Assembly: GCA_945861585.1 (NCBI GenBank)
Contig: CAMAVC010000002.1
Span: 1 to 64,000, forward strand
Direction of reading: 5' to 3'
DNA from: Planctomicrobium piriforme
GTDB lineage: Bacteria > Planctomycetota > Planctomycetia > Pirellulales > UBA1268
Length of the DNA: 64,000 nt
The notes under the pieces: generated by a model
What the model was told of the DNA's origin: nothing
Database searches by the model: none
The model's input: only the letters and a program-made list of their open reading frames with translations
Made by a program: the position numbers and the translations under genes
Shown: positions 26,168 through 35,576 of the stretch, piece by piece
Layout of the letters: every line of letters begins with the position of its first letter
How positions within the stretch are numbered: the stretch's first letter is position 1

Positions 26168-27445
26168 CTAGCGCACGCGTTCGATGCGCACGAGGTCGAT
26201 GCGGCGGCCGGTGGCAGCGAGCACTTCGAGGGCCACGCCGTGCGATTCGATGCGGCGGCCCACTTCGGGGATGCGGCCGCACTGGTGAAACACGAAGCCG
26301 CCCACCGTCTCGAAGTCGGCCTCCTCTGGCAGGGAGATCCCCATTTTTTCGTTGATCTCGCCGATCCGCACCTGGGCCTGGGCCTCGCACACGTCGGGCG
26401 ACACCATGCGGATGCCGTCGGAGAGAGCCTCGTCGTGCTCGTCGACGATTTCGCCGACGATCTCCTCGAGCACGTCCTCGATCGTCACGAGGCCGCTCAC
26501 ACCGCCGAATTCGTCGGTCACGATCGCCATGTGGGTGTGGGTGCGCTGGAAGTCGCGGAGCAGGCTCTGCACGCTCATCGATTCGGGGATGAACCATGGC
26601 GGCCGGAGGAGCGGTCGCAGGTCGTGGGTGGCGGGCTGGCCGGCGGCCGGCGGAGGCGTCACGAGTTGCGTGAGCAACTCGCGGGTGTGGAGGATGCCGA
26701 TCACGTCGTCCGGGGAGCGATCCCAGACGGGCAGCCGCGTGTGGGCGCTCTCGGAGGCGATCTGCAGCACGTCCTCCCAGGGGGTCGCGATCGGAATCGT
26801 GACCATGGCGGTGCGCGAGGTCATGATCTGAGCCGCGCGGGCCTCCTTGAGGTCCATCACGCCCTCGATCATGTCGCGGGCCGCACCTTCGAGCCGGCCC
26901 TCGCGGTGGGCCTCGTCCACCACCAGCCGCAGTTCGTCCTGGGCGCTCGAGTCCGACGGTTCGGCGGGAGCCTTGCTGAGGTGCCGCCCCAGGAAGGCGG
27001 CCGCAGAGCCGAGGCACCGCACAGCGGGCGCGGCGACGCCGACGATCGGCTTCCACATACGCCACGTGGCGACCACGATCGCCGCTCCCGCGAGCCGGGT
27101 CACGAGCATCGGCACGACCACGAGCATGGCCCACACGAGGGCGATCCAGCCGGCCAGGGCCGTGGCGTCGATGACGAAGGCCCCACCGCTCATGTCGCCG
27201 AGCGATCTCGACGCCAGGAGCGTGGCCACGACGGCCGCGATCGCCACGACCGACGCCGCGAGAAAGGCGATCGTTTCGCTCCCGGCCACGATTTCGTCGT
27301 ACCGTTCGGGCCGGCCTCGCTGGCGGCAGAGTTCGTGCAGGCGATGTCGCTGCGCCCCGCGCACCGCCCGTGCCTGCACGGCGGCCAGGCAGGCCACCAC
27401 GAGCAGGGCGAGCGCCGTTTCGAGTTCCAAGGCTGCAAGGTTCAT
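26168..27445 (-). CDS. CNNM/CorC-type transporter-associated protein (HlyC/CorC family)
   Basis: This 425-residue membrane protein has an N-terminal DUF21-like membrane part (residues ~5-25, 58-80 and 95-150), a CBS pair (from ~200 to 310, with MTSRTAMVTIPIATPWEDV and IVTDEFGGVSGLVTIEDVLE) and a C-terminal CorC_HlyC domain ending IDLVRIERVR. The family is linked to magnesium or cobalt homeostasis; the direction of transport is not readable. The ATG overlaps the TGA of ybeY (ATGA). The order phoH-pgpH-ybeY-CorC-like is a widely conserved operon and supports the call. Confidence 0.9.
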   Translation of the reverse strand: MNLAALELETALALLVVACLAAVQARAVRGAQRHRLHELCRQRGRPERYDEIVAGSETIAFLAASVVAIAAVVATLLASRSLGDMSGGAFVIDATALAGWIALVWAMLVVVPMLVTRLAGAAIVVATWRMWKPIVGVAAPAVRCLGSAAAFLGRHLSKAPAEPSDSSAQDELRLVVDEAHREGRLEGAARDMIEGVMDLKEARAAQIMTSRTAMVTIPIATPWEDVLQIASESAHTRLPVWDRSPDDVIGILHTRELLTQLVTPPPAAGQPATHDLRPLLRPPWFIPESMSVQSLLRDFQRTHTHMAIVTDEFGGVSGLVTIEDVLEEIVGEIVDEHDEALSDGIRMVSPDVCEAQAQVRIGEINEKMGISLPEEADFETVGGFVFHQCGRIPEVGRRIESHGVALEVLAATGRRIDLVRIERVR

Positions 27446-27939
27446 AAGGGTCTCGTGCCAGGCCGGCGGCGCGGGGGAACGGGCAGGCCGAGGCCGCGCA
27501 TCACGCCCCGCTCACGGGCCCGCATCGCCCGCCGCCGTGCGGGCGATGTGTCGTCGTGCCCCGTGAGATGCAAGAGGCCATGCACCACGTAGTAGGCGAG
27601 CTCCTGCCGGGCGGCCCAGCCAAACTCGCGGGCCCGCCGCCGGGCCGTTTCCGCGCTCACGACGATGTCGCCCGCGAGCGAGTCGTCCGCCGGGTCCGAC
27701 AGTGGAAACGTGATCACGTCGGTGGGGCTCGGATCGTCGAACCATTCGGCGTGGAGCCGGCCGATCCGTCGGTCGTCGACGAGCGTGAGAGAGATCTCGG
27801 CCCGGGCCACGCCTTCGGCGGCGAGCACCCGGCGCACCAGCCGCTCGAGCCACGGCGCGCCGACGCGCATGCAACGCTGGCGATCGGCCACCGCCACGTT
27901 CACCGCCTGTTCGCAGGCCTCGCCAGACCGTCGGCCCAC
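27442..27939 (-). CDS. ybeY: Endoribonuclease YbeY (16S rRNA maturation)
   Basis: This metal-dependent RNase acts in 16S rRNA 3' maturation and ribosome quality control. The 165-residue form starts at the GTG at 27939, whose first base is the last base of the pgpH TAG; the longer open frame upstream lies inside pgpH. Core motifs are DPSPTDVITFPLSDP, GDIVVSAETA and the metal site VVHGLLHLTGHDD. In the family pattern HxxxHxxxxxH the third histidine is replaced by aspartate here, with a histidine two positions earlier. The C-terminal tail is Arg/Pro-rich. The stop overlaps the CNNM start. Confidence 0.92.
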   Translation of the reverse strand: MGRRSGEACEQAVNVAVADRQRCMRVGAPWLERLVRRVLAAEGVARAEISLTLVDDRRIGRLHAEWFDDPSPTDVITFPLSDPADDSLAGDIVVSAETARRRAREFGWAARQELAYYVVHGLLHLTGHDDTSPARRRAMRARERGVMRGLGLPVPPRRRPGTRPL

Positions 27940-30398
27940 TAGGCGGTCCTTTGGTCGGGATATTTCACGCGGCCGTGATACACGGCGGTGAGGCTCTTCA
28001 CGAGGCTCTGCTCGACGATCTCGAGCTCCTCGAGCGTGAGTCGGCACTCGTCGAACTGCCCGTCAAGGAGCCGTTTCATGGCGAGCTCGTGGACGAGGCT
28101 CGCGATTCTGGCGGGCGTGGGTTCGGTGAGAGCCCGGCTCGCACTCTCGACCGCGTCGGAGAGCATCAGCACCGCCGATTCGCGGGTGCCCGGCTTGGGC
28201 CCTGGATAGCGGTAGGTCTGCTCGTCGATCTCCGTGCCGTTGGGGTCGTGCTGCTGGCGTTCGGCGGCGCGGCGGTAGAAATACTCGACGAGTGTGGTGC
28301 CGTGGTGCTCGGCGATCAGGTCGACGATCGGTTGGGGGAGGTTGTATTGGCGGGCCAGCTCGGCACCTTCCTTCACGTGCGCAATGATGATCAGCGTGCT
28401 CATTGCGGGCACGAGGGATTCATGGCGGTTTTCCTGGCCCTGGTTTTCCACGAAGTAGGCGGGCTTGAGCATCTTGCCGATGTCGTGGAAATACGCGCCG
28501 ACGCGCACCAGAAGCCCTCGCGCGCCGATCGCCTCGGCCGCCGCTTCGCCGATACTCGCGACGTTGATCGAATGGTTGTAGGTGCCCGGTGCCCGCCGCA
28601 CGAGCTCCTGGAGCAGCGGGTGGGCGACGTCGCCCACTTCGAGCAGGCTGAGGTCTGTGAGCACGCCGAACGACCGCTCGATGAACGGCAGGAGGCCCGT
28701 CATCAGAAAGCCCGCGAGCAGCGTCCACACGCCGAGCCGCCCCGCTTCCTCGAGCAGCTGCATGTCGAACGGCCGCTCCTCGAGCAGATGCGCACCCACC
28801 TGGGTGGCCATCGCCACCGCGCCAGCCCACAGGCCCACGTAGATCAGCTTGCTGCGGCTGCGAATCCGGCCCATCCAGAAGATCATGGCCGCGGCTGCGG
28901 CGGTGAGCGTGACGTAGTCGCCGAGCCCGTGCCCGAGGCCGACCACCACGACGAGCGCCACTTCGGCGGCGAGGAGGAGGGCGAGGTCTTCGTCGTAGGC
29001 GATCGCCACGGTCATCGCGAACACGAGCAGCGGGACGATCTCTGCCTGCCAGTTTTCGTTCGCCGAGAGGAGGCACAGCACGACCGTCGTGATCGAGAGT
29101 CCCAGGAGGGTCGCGACGTGGCCGAGGTCGTCGAGCACATCGCGGTGGTGCAGGTGCAGATAGAAGCCGGCGAGCGTGAACATCGCGATGAACAGGCCCA
29201 CCATCGACGCCGCCCGCCCGGCCCGCTGGCGCACGTCCTGCTGCCGCACGTATTCATCGTGCTCGCGCTCGAGCAGCACGAGCTCGTCGGCCGTGATCGG
29301 CTTGCCTGCGGGGGCCAGGAGATCGCCTTCGGCATAGCGCACGAACTGTTGCGGTGTCTTGGCGACGGCGTCGGCCTTGGCTTTCGTGGTCGATTCCCGG
29401 TCGGTCTCCAGCGAGCCCGACACTTTCGGCTCGATCCAGCCGAAGATCCGCTCGACGAAGGCCCCCGCGCCGAGTTCCTCCTCGAGGCTGGCCCTGAGCC
29501 GCACCTTGGCTTCGCCAAAGAGCACGTCGGCGACCTGCACTCGGGTGAGCTCCGCGGCGTTGCCGAGCGGATGGACGTCGATTTCGGTCTGGCTGCCCTC
29601 GTCGATGCCGTGCTGAATCTTGTCGAGCACGCCGATCTTCTCGACCGCGGCGAAGGCACGATCGAGCGCCTTTTCGAATTCCAGCTGGCGCTCCTTCGTG
29701 TCGAGCTTCGCCCGAAATTTCTGGAATGCCTCTTCCGCTGCTGCGACCACCCCATCGACCGGCGGCTTCTCCGCCGCGGCGTCGGGGGCGGGATCCGGCC
29801 GCTGGCCGCTGGCATCCGCCGCGTCCCCCGTCGGCTTCGGCTCCGGCGCGACGGTTGCAGCGGCGCGGGCGGCCGTGGCGGGCGGCTCCGGGGCAACGGG
29901 GGCGTCGGGCTTCGGCGGTTTCATACCGGGAACCGGCTTGGGGAGCCGCTCGAACGCCTTGGCGGCATCCGGGGCGAATTCGAGCCAGGCTTCGCGCGAC
30001 ACCGCAGCCAGCGTTTCGGCCGCCGCGATTTCCGCCACGCGGTTTTTGAGCCCGTCGCGCAGCCGCACGAGCGGCGCCTTGTCTTGGGCGTAGACCACGC
30101 GCACCTGGGCCGCGGCTCGGTCTTGCGCGGCCCGCGTGCGTTCGGGATCGGGCTTTTCGAAAGGCACCCGCGCCACCACGCCATGCGGTGCGATCGAGCC
30201 CTTCCGAAACGGCTGCGGCTCGCTCCACCCGTGCAGCAGCACGAGCAGTACGAGCGCGCCGGCGAGGCAGAGCGCGAGCCGCACGATGTTTTCGACGCGT
30301 GAGATCCGCTCGAGCAGGGCCGCCCAAAACCCCTGCGGGCCCTCGACGGAGCCGCCGCGGCGGGCACGGCGCTGGTAGGAGGAGGGTGCGATCGTCAT
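27939..30398 (-). CDS. pgpH: 7TMR-HD family membrane phosphohydrolase (PgpH type)
   Basis: This predicted cyclic-di-AMP phosphodiesterase (819 residues from the ATG at 30398) has an N-terminal membrane helix (~35-57), a large extracytoplasmic 7TMR-HDED region that contains a Pro/Ala/Glu-rich insert at ~170-230, a block of about seven membrane helices (~400-610) and a cytoplasmic HD domain. The HD motifs are TYNHSINVASIGEAAAEA, VGAYFHDIGKMLKP and the later EHHGTTLVEYFY. Substrate specificity is taken from the Firmicutes homologue and is not proven for planctomycetes. It sits between phoH and ybeY, its usual neighbours, and its stop shares a base with the ybeY GTG. Confidence 0.9.
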   Translation of the reverse strand: MTIAPSSYQRRARRGGSVEGPQGFWAALLERISRVENIVRLALCLAGALVLLVLLHGWSEPQPFRKGSIAPHGVVARVPFEKPDPERTRAAQDRAAAQVRVVYAQDKAPLVRLRDGLKNRVAEIAAAETLAAVSREAWLEFAPDAAKAFERLPKPVPGMKPPKPDAPVAPEPPATAARAAATVAPEPKPTGDAADASGQRPDPAPDAAAEKPPVDGVVAAAEEAFQKFRAKLDTKERQLEFEKALDRAFAAVEKIGVLDKIQHGIDEGSQTEIDVHPLGNAAELTRVQVADVLFGEAKVRLRASLEEELGAGAFVERIFGWIEPKVSGSLETDRESTTKAKADAVAKTPQQFVRYAEGDLLAPAGKPITADELVLLEREHDEYVRQQDVRQRAGRAASMVGLFIAMFTLAGFYLHLHHRDVLDDLGHVATLLGLSITTVVLCLLSANENWQAEIVPLLVFAMTVAIAYDEDLALLLAAEVALVVVVGLGHGLGDYVTLTAAAAAMIFWMGRIRSRSKLIYVGLWAGAVAMATQVGAHLLEERPFDMQLLEEAGRLGVWTLLAGFLMTGLLPFIERSFGVLTDLSLLEVGDVAHPLLQELVRRAPGTYNHSINVASIGEAAAEAIGARGLLVRVGAYFHDIGKMLKPAYFVENQGQENRHESLVPAMSTLIIIAHVKEGAELARQYNLPQPIVDLIAEHHGTTLVEYFYRRAAERQQHDPNGTEIDEQTYRYPGPKPGTRESAVLMLSDAVESASRALTEPTPARIASLVHELAMKRLLDGQFDECRLTLEELEIVEQSLVKSLTAVYHGRVKYPDQRTA

Positions 30399-30411
30399 GG
30401 GATTGCGAGGC

Positions 30412-31347
30412 TCAGGTCTGGTCGTCGTAGGCGTCGACGATCCGCTGCACGAGCGGGTGGCGGACGATGTCCTGGCCGCCCAGGCGAACGCGGCAGCAGC
30501 CACGCACGTCTTGCAGCCGGTTCATCGCATCGACGAGGCCGCTCGACCGATTGGGCGGCAGGTCGATCTGGGTGGTGTCGCCGGAGATCACCATCTTCGA
30601 GCCCATGCCCAGGCGGGTGAGAAACATTTTCATCTGCGAGATGGTGGTGTTTTGGGCTTCGTCGAGAATCACGAAGGCGTTGTTGAGGGTGCGGCCGCGC
30701 ATGTAGGCCAGCGGTACCATCTCGATCACATCCTGCTCCGTGAGCCGCTTGAGGATGTCGTAGTCCATCATTTCGCGGAGCGCGTCGAGCAGCGGCCTGA
30801 GGTAGGGGTTGATTTTGGCCTGGAGATCACCGGGCAGGAATCCGAGGCTCTCGCCCGCCTCCACGGCCGGCCGCACGAGCACGATCTTGCGCACCTGCTC
30901 AGCCCGCAGGGCGGCCACGGCCATTGCCACGGCGAGAAATGTCTTGCCGCTGCCGGCCGGGCCCGCGCAGAGCACGATGTCGTGGTCGCGGATCGCCCGC
31001 ACGTAGGCCGACTGACCTTCCGACCGCGGCTGCACCTGGCGGCCGGGCCGCTGCACTTCGATCGGATCGTGCGTGGCCGCAGGTTTCTCACCCGTGGCGA
31101 TGGCGAGCAGGTGGGAAACCTGTTCGGGCTCCACCGCGCCCTGGTCGCGAGCGATGCGATCGAGCTGTTCGAATAGTTCCGTCGCCTTGAGTACGGCCGG
31201 CTCTTCCCCCTCGATCTGGATCGAGTCGTCGCGGGCCGACACACCCACACCGAGCGCCGCACGAATGCGACGCAGGTGCTGGTCTCTCGGACCAAAGATC
31301 GTCAGCAGCCGTTTGGAGTCGACAACCGCGATGGTCGTGCGGGACAT
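30412..31347 (-). CDS. phoH: PhoH-like ATPase
   Basis: This 311-residue PhoH/YbeZ-type P-loop ATPase has Walker A in CAGPAGSGKTFLAVAMA, Walker B in NAFVILDEAQNTT and the sensor MVISGDTTQIDLP. A short N-terminal KH-like region precedes the ATPase. The chosen ATG at 31347 gives the normal N-terminus; the frame upstream to 31458 is not conserved. PhoH-like proteins act with YbeY in RNA handling, which fits the phoH-pgpH-ybeY order seen here. A 13-base gap separates it from pgpH. Confidence 0.93.
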   Translation of the reverse strand: MSRTTIAVVDSKRLLTIFGPRDQHLRRIRAALGVGVSARDDSIQIEGEEPAVLKATELFEQLDRIARDQGAVEPEQVSHLLAIATGEKPAATHDPIEVQRPGRQVQPRSEGQSAYVRAIRDHDIVLCAGPAGSGKTFLAVAMAVAALRAEQVRKIVLVRPAVEAGESLGFLPGDLQAKINPYLRPLLDALREMMDYDILKRLTEQDVIEMVPLAYMRGRTLNNAFVILDEAQNTTISQMKMFLTRLGMGSKMVISGDTTQIDLPPNRSSGLVDAMNRLQDVRGCCRVRLGGQDIVRHPLVQRIVDAYDDQT

Positions 31348-31471
31348 CGGAGCCCGCGGCGACGGTGGGTCGCTGACGGTCTCGAAAGGTACGGGATCAC
31401 GGAACTCAAATATACCCGCTCTCCGGGCCCGGCCCGCGGATCGGTGAAATTCCCACAAAAACCAACGGTTT

Positions 31472-32398
31472 TCAGCGGCCGGCGGCCCAGAGGAGCCAGG
31501 CCACCGGGGCGGCGAAGAGGAGCGAATCGACGAGGTCGAGCACGCCCCCGAGGCCGCCGAGGGAGCGGCCTGAATCCTTGGCCCCCGCCTCTCTCTTGAG
31601 GAGCGATTCGGCGAGATCGCCCACCATGCCGGCGAGTCCCACGGCGAGGCCGTACGCGGGCCAGCCGCCCCAGGGCTGCGCCGCCGGCGCGAGGCTCGTC
31701 CCGTGCAGCACCACCCACGCCGCGCCCAGCGATCCGGCCACCGATGCGGCGGCGCCCTCCCATGTTTTGCCGGGGCTCAAGACCGGTGCCATGCGATGGC
31801 GGCCGATGAGCGACCCGACCACGTAGGCGGCCACGTCGCCTGCTTTCACCACCGCGACGAGGCTCACGAGCGGCACGATGCCGAGGTGGCCAAGGCCCCT
31901 CTGTTCGGGGCCGAGATTCTCCACGCAGATCAGCCGCAGGCTCACCATGAACGCCAGCGGCAGGCCGACATACGCCACGATGAAGGTCGCCGTTGTGAGC
32001 CGATCGATCGACCGCCCGTGGGGCCGGTAGCCCGCCACCTCGAACGTGAAGAGGGCGAGCATAAAGAGCGCGAATGCGCCCGCAGCCCAGCCGAGGGCGG
32101 CGGTGGGGGCTGCCAAGGCCGTGGCTGCCGAGAAGGCCTGGGCCCCGCAGGCGGCCGCCAGGGGTATCGCCACGGCTGCGGGCCTGAGCAACCACGTCGG
32201 CATGAGCAGATCGCTCGTGCCACACAGTCGCACGAGCTCGTCGACGCCGCCGATCGCGACCACGATCACCACCGGAAGCAGCCACCACGCCGGCGCCGCG
32301 CCGGCGAGCCCGGTCGTATCGGCCCAGACGAGGCCCGCAAACACGGTCGCAACGATGCTGGCGACGACGATCCGGTTCGATGTGGTGCCCGCGCTCAT
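31472..32398 (-). CDS. cdsA: Phosphatidate cytidylyltransferase
   Basis: This membrane enzyme makes CDP-diacylglycerol for phospholipid synthesis. The 308 residues contain about eight hydrophobic helices, and the C-terminal CDS signature region reads SLLKREAGAKDSGRSLGG followed by VLDLVDS. Relative to the usual pattern (KRxxxxKDxG, then PGHGGxxDRxDS) the histidine and arginine of the second half are replaced by leucine, while the key Lys-Asp and the last Asp are kept. The ATG overlaps the uppS TGA (ATGA), giving the common uppS-cdsA pair. Confidence 0.92.
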   Translation of the reverse strand: MSAGTTSNRIVVASIVATVFAGLVWADTTGLAGAAPAWWLLPVVIVVAIGGVDELVRLCGTSDLLMPTWLLRPAAVAIPLAAACGAQAFSAATALAAPTAALGWAAGAFALFMLALFTFEVAGYRPHGRSIDRLTTATFIVAYVGLPLAFMVSLRLICVENLGPEQRGLGHLGIVPLVSLVAVVKAGDVAAYVVGSLIGRHRMAPVLSPGKTWEGAAASVAGSLGAAWVVLHGTSLAPAAQPWGGWPAYGLAVGLAGMVGDLAESLLKREAGAKDSGRSLGGLGGVLDLVDSLLFAAPVAWLLWAAGR

Positions 32399-33165
32399 GA
32401 CTCGGCGAGCCCCCCGAAGCGGCGCTCACGGCCGGCGAACGAACGGATCGCGTCGTCGAGGTGTGCCTCGGTGAAGTCCGGCCAGCACGTGTCGGTGACC
32501 CACAGCTCGGCGTAGCTGCTCTGCCAGAGCAGAAAGTTGCTCAGCCGCAGCTCGCCGGCGGTGCGGATCACGAGGTCGGGGTCGGGCATGCCCGCGGTGT
32601 CGAGCCGCGCGGCAAGCGTCTCTTCGGTGATCGAGGCAGGGTCGAGGCGACCCACGCGACACTCCTCGGCGAGCGCCCGGGCCGCTGCCGTGATCTCCGC
32701 GCGGGATCCGTAGTTGATCGCCAAGCAAAGCCGCATGCCATCGTTGCCGGCACACATCGCCGCGGTGCGGTCGAGCGCGGCGAGCGTCGCATCGGGCAGG
32801 CCGGCACGGCTGCCGATCATCACGATTCGGATCCGTTCGCGCATCAGGAGTTCCCGCTCTTCGATCATGTATTGCTCGAGCAGGTGCATGAGGAAGTCAA
32901 GCTCGGCCGCAGGCCGCCGCCAGTTTTCACTCGACAGGCAGTAGAGCGTGAGCTGCTCGATGCCGATCCGGGCACAGTGCTCCGTGATGCGCCGCACACT
33001 GGCGACGCCTTGCCTGTGCCCCTCGATCCGTGGCAGGCCCCGCTGCCGCGCCCAGCGGCCGTTGCCGTCCATGATGATGGCGATGTGCCGCGGGAGGGCG
33101 TCGGCGCCAGCCGCGGGAGCGGCCGTCACGCGTTCGCCGGCGCGGGGTGCTGGGGTCGTGGCCAT
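32395..33165 (-). CDS. uppS: Isoprenyl transferase (undecaprenyl diphosphate synthase)
   Basis: This cis-prenyltransferase makes the lipid carrier for envelope polymers. The 256 residues contain IAIIMDGNGRWARQRGLPR with the catalytic aspartate, LYCLSSENWRRP, and the C-terminal DLVIRTAGELRLSNFLLWQ block. The ATG at 33165 lies 40 bases inside the end of purA, and the stop overlaps the cdsA start. The N-terminal ~25 residues are Ala/Pro-rich and variable. Confidence 0.96.
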   Translation of the reverse strand: MATTPAPRAGERVTAAPAAGADALPRHIAIIMDGNGRWARQRGLPRIEGHRQGVASVRRITEHCARIGIEQLTLYCLSSENWRRPAAELDFLMHLLEQYMIEERELLMRERIRIVMIGSRAGLPDATLAALDRTAAMCAGNDGMRLCLAINYGSRAEITAAARALAEECRVGRLDPASITEETLAARLDTAGMPDPDLVIRTAGELRLSNFLLWQSSYAELWVTDTCWPDFTEAHLDDAIRSFAGRERRFGGLAES

Positions 33166-34448
33166 GGGTGCCGCTTCGGGGCCGGGTCGCAGAAGATCGT
33201 CTGGGCGCGGTCGGGGCCCACCGACACCACCGTCACGGGCCGGCCGAGCAGTTCGCCGATCCGGGCAAGATACCGGCGGGCGTTTTCGGGCAGGTCGTCG
33301 TAGCGCCGCACGCCCGTGAGCTCCTCGTGCCAGCCCGGCAGCATCTCGTAGACGGGCTCGGCCCGCTTCACGTCGTCGATATGGCTCGGAAACTGCGTGA
33401 CCCGTCGGCCGTCGATCATGTAGGCCGAGCAGATCGCGAGTTCGTCGAAGCCCGAGAGCACGTCGAGCAGCATCACGGCCAGTTCGTCGACGCCGGAGAG
33501 CCGGGCGGTGTAGCGGGCGGCCACGGCGTCGAACCAGCCGCAGCGCCGCGGACGGCGCGTCACGGTGCCGTATTCGTTGCCGCGGTCGCGGATCCGCTGC
33601 CCCACGGCGTTGTCCTGCTCGGTGGGCATCGGGCCCCCGCCCACGCGCGTGGAGTAGGCCTTCACGACGCCGATCACGCGCTCGATCCAACGGCCGGGCA
33701 CGCCCGAGCCGTTCGAGATGCCGACGCCCGAGGAGTTGCTGCTCGTCACGAAGGGATACGTGCCGTGATCGACGTCGAGGAGCGCGCCCTGCGCCCCTTC
33801 GAAGAGCACCTTGCGACCGGCCTCGACGGCGTCGAGCAGATACGACGTGGTGTCGCAGACGAAGGGCCGCAGCCGCTCGGCATACTGCCGATACTGCTCC
33901 CGGATTGCAGCCACGTCGAACTCAACGCCGAGCAGTTTCGCCTTCAGGGCCGTGATGTGAGCGAGCTGTGCGGGGAACTCGGGCCGGTAGAGGTCGCCGA
34001 GCCGGATGGCGAGCGAGCGGCCCACTTTGTCGCGGTAGCAGGGCCCGATGCCGCGGCCCGTCGTGCCGATCGGCTCGCCACCGGACAGGCTGCCGTCGAG
34101 GAGCTTGTCTTCGGCCACGTGCCAGGGAAACACGACGTGGGCCCGGTCGCTCACGAGCAGTTTGCCGGCGATCGTCACGCCGCGCGATTCGAGGCCATCG
34201 ATTTCCTTGATGACGGCGGCCGGGTCGAGCACCACGCCGCCGGTCACGACGCAGGCCACGCCGTTGCGGAGGATTCCGCTGGGGATCAGCGAGAGCTTCC
34301 AGGTCTGGCCGTCGGAAACGACGGTGTGCCCCGCATTCGCCCCGCCCGCATAGCGGACGACGATTTCGTGCTGCTCGGTCAGAATGTCGACGAGCTTGCC
34401 CTTGGCCTCGTCACCCCACTGCAGACCGACGACGCATGTGCCGGGCAC
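33126..34448 (-). CDS. purA: Adenylosuccinate synthetase
   Basis: This enzyme converts IMP and aspartate to adenylosuccinate in AMP synthesis. The 440 residues show the GTP-binding loop QWGDEAKGKLVDILTE (one alanine where GDEGKGK is more usual), the IMP-binding stretches GGANAGHTVV and TTGRGIGPCYRDKVGRS, and GTVTRRPRRCGWFDAVA. The start is a GTG at 34448, with GAGGA about ten bases upstream; the longer frame to 35495 is antisense to the pseudouridine-synthase gene. A Pro-rich tail of ~12 residues extends into the uppS start. Confidence 0.95.
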   Translation of the reverse strand: MPGTCVVGLQWGDEAKGKLVDILTEQHEIVVRYAGGANAGHTVVSDGQTWKLSLIPSGILRNGVACVVTGGVVLDPAAVIKEIDGLESRGVTIAGKLLVSDRAHVVFPWHVAEDKLLDGSLSGGEPIGTTGRGIGPCYRDKVGRSLAIRLGDLYRPEFPAQLAHITALKAKLLGVEFDVAAIREQYRQYAERLRPFVCDTTSYLLDAVEAGRKVLFEGAQGALLDVDHGTYPFVTSSNSSGVGISNGSGVPGRWIERVIGVVKAYSTRVGGGPMPTEQDNAVGQRIRDRGNEYGTVTRRPRRCGWFDAVAARYTARLSGVDELAVMLLDVLSGFDELAICSAYMIDGRRVTQFPSHIDDVKRAEPVYEMLPGWHEELTGVRRYDDLPENARRYLARIGELLGRPVTVVSVGPDRAQTIFCDPAPKRHPWPRPQHPAPANA

Positions 34449-34595
34449 GGTTGAAAGGTCCTCACGCGGGGGGCAACGGCGAACGCCTCGTGGAGGCTGC
34501 CGTCGTGAGGCCTCCCCACAAATCATAAAAACGCCGGGAACAGGGTCAAGGCATGTGGGGCAAGCGTCCCGCGTGCCACGTGGTACGCTCGATCT

Positions 34596-35576
34596 ATGAA
34601 GCAAGCTCCGGGCAAGGTGCATCACGTGACGGCCGCCGAGAAAGGGCAGACGCTTGCGGCGTTTCTGCGGGCGAAGCTCGACGGGGCGAGCTGGGGCCGC
34701 GTGCAGAAGCTCGTCCGCTCGCGGCACGTGATGATTCACGGCAACATCTGCACCGATGTGGCCCGGCGGCTGAAGGAGCGCGAGGTGGTGAAGGTGCTCG
34801 ATGCCGCCGCCGCCGCGCCCCCAAAGGCCGACGACGTCCGCATCGTGCACCTCGACGACGAGGTGGTGGTGGTCGAGAAGCCGACGGGCATCACCACCAC
34901 GCGCCATTCCGAAGAGCAGTCGTGGCCGGCCCGCCGGCGGCAAGTGCAGCCCACGCTCGACGAGATGGTGCCCGACGCGATCGGCAAGTATCTCGCGCGG
35001 CGGTTCAAAGCCCGCGGCGCGAAGCCGCGCCGGCAGCCACCGGTGCGGGCCGTTCACCGGATCGACCGCGAGACGAGCGGCCTCGTGGTGTTCGCTCGCA
35101 CGGTGCCTGCCGAACGGATTCTCGCGGAGCAGTTTCGGGCGCACGCCACGCACCGCCGCTATCTCGCCCTGTGTGTCGGCCGCGTCGGCACGGGCACGAT
35201 CCGCACGAACCTGATCCGCGACCGGGGCGATGGCCGGCGCGGCTCGAGCGGCACCGAGGAGGGCAAGCCCTCGGTCACGCACGTGCGGCCGGTCGAACAT
35301 TTCGGCGACGCCTACACGCTCGTCGAATGCCGCCTGGAGACGGGCCGCACGCATCAGATCCGGATTCACCTGGCGGAGACGGGGCATCCGGTGTGCGGCG
35401 AGCGGGTGTATTCGGCCCCGCGTCACTTCGAGGTCGTCGACGAGTCGCAGGCCCCGCGCGTGATGCTCCATGCCGCCGAACTTGGTTTCGTGCATCCCGA
35501 GACGGGCGAAGAACTGAAGTTCGAGAGTCCGCTGCCTGCGGATATCGAGCGCGTGCTCGCCGCGCTACGGCGTTAA
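34596..35576 (+). CDS. RluA/RluD-family pseudouridine synthase
   Basis: This 326-residue enzyme isomerises uridine in rRNA. An S4 RNA-binding domain is at residues ~10-70 (QTLAAFLRAKLDGASWGRVQ, then LVRSRHVMIHGN). The catalytic domain contains VHRIDRETSGLVVFA with the catalytic aspartate, and the late ETGRTHQIRIHLAETGHPV block. The S4 domain followed by this HRIDxxTSG motif places it in the RluC/RluD group; the exact target site is unknown. It is divergent from purA and convergent with the DUF1559 gene, overlapping its end by 12 bases. Confidence 0.93.
   Translation: MKQAPGKVHHVTAAEKGQTLAAFLRAKLDGASWGRVQKLVRSRHVMIHGNICTDVARRLKEREVVKVLDAAAAAPPKADDVRIVHLDDEVVVVEKPTGITTTRHSEEQSWPARRRQVQPTLDEMVPDAIGKYLARRFKARGAKPRRQPPVRAVHRIDRETSGLVVFARTVPAERILAEQFRAHATHRRYLALCVGRVGTGTIRTNLIRDRGDGRRGSSGTEEGKPSVTHVRPVEHFGDAYTLVECRLETGRTHQIRIHLAETGHPVCGERVYSAPRHFEVVDESQAPRVMLHAAELGFVHPETGEELKFESPLPADIERVLAALRR

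Noticed and set aside
27951-30302. 783-residue frame on the plus strand
   Set aside because: It is the antisense shadow of pgpH, which has clear HD motifs and operon context. The shadow is rich in His/Arg/Gly without any domain.
31409-31414. TATATT on the minus strand as a -10 box for phoH
   Set aside because: No -35 hexamer is found at 16-18 bases, so it was not listed as a promoter.
34449-35495. N-terminal extension of purA
   Set aside because: The open frame is antisense to the pseudouridine-synthase gene, while purA has a normal N-terminus at the GTG at 34448.
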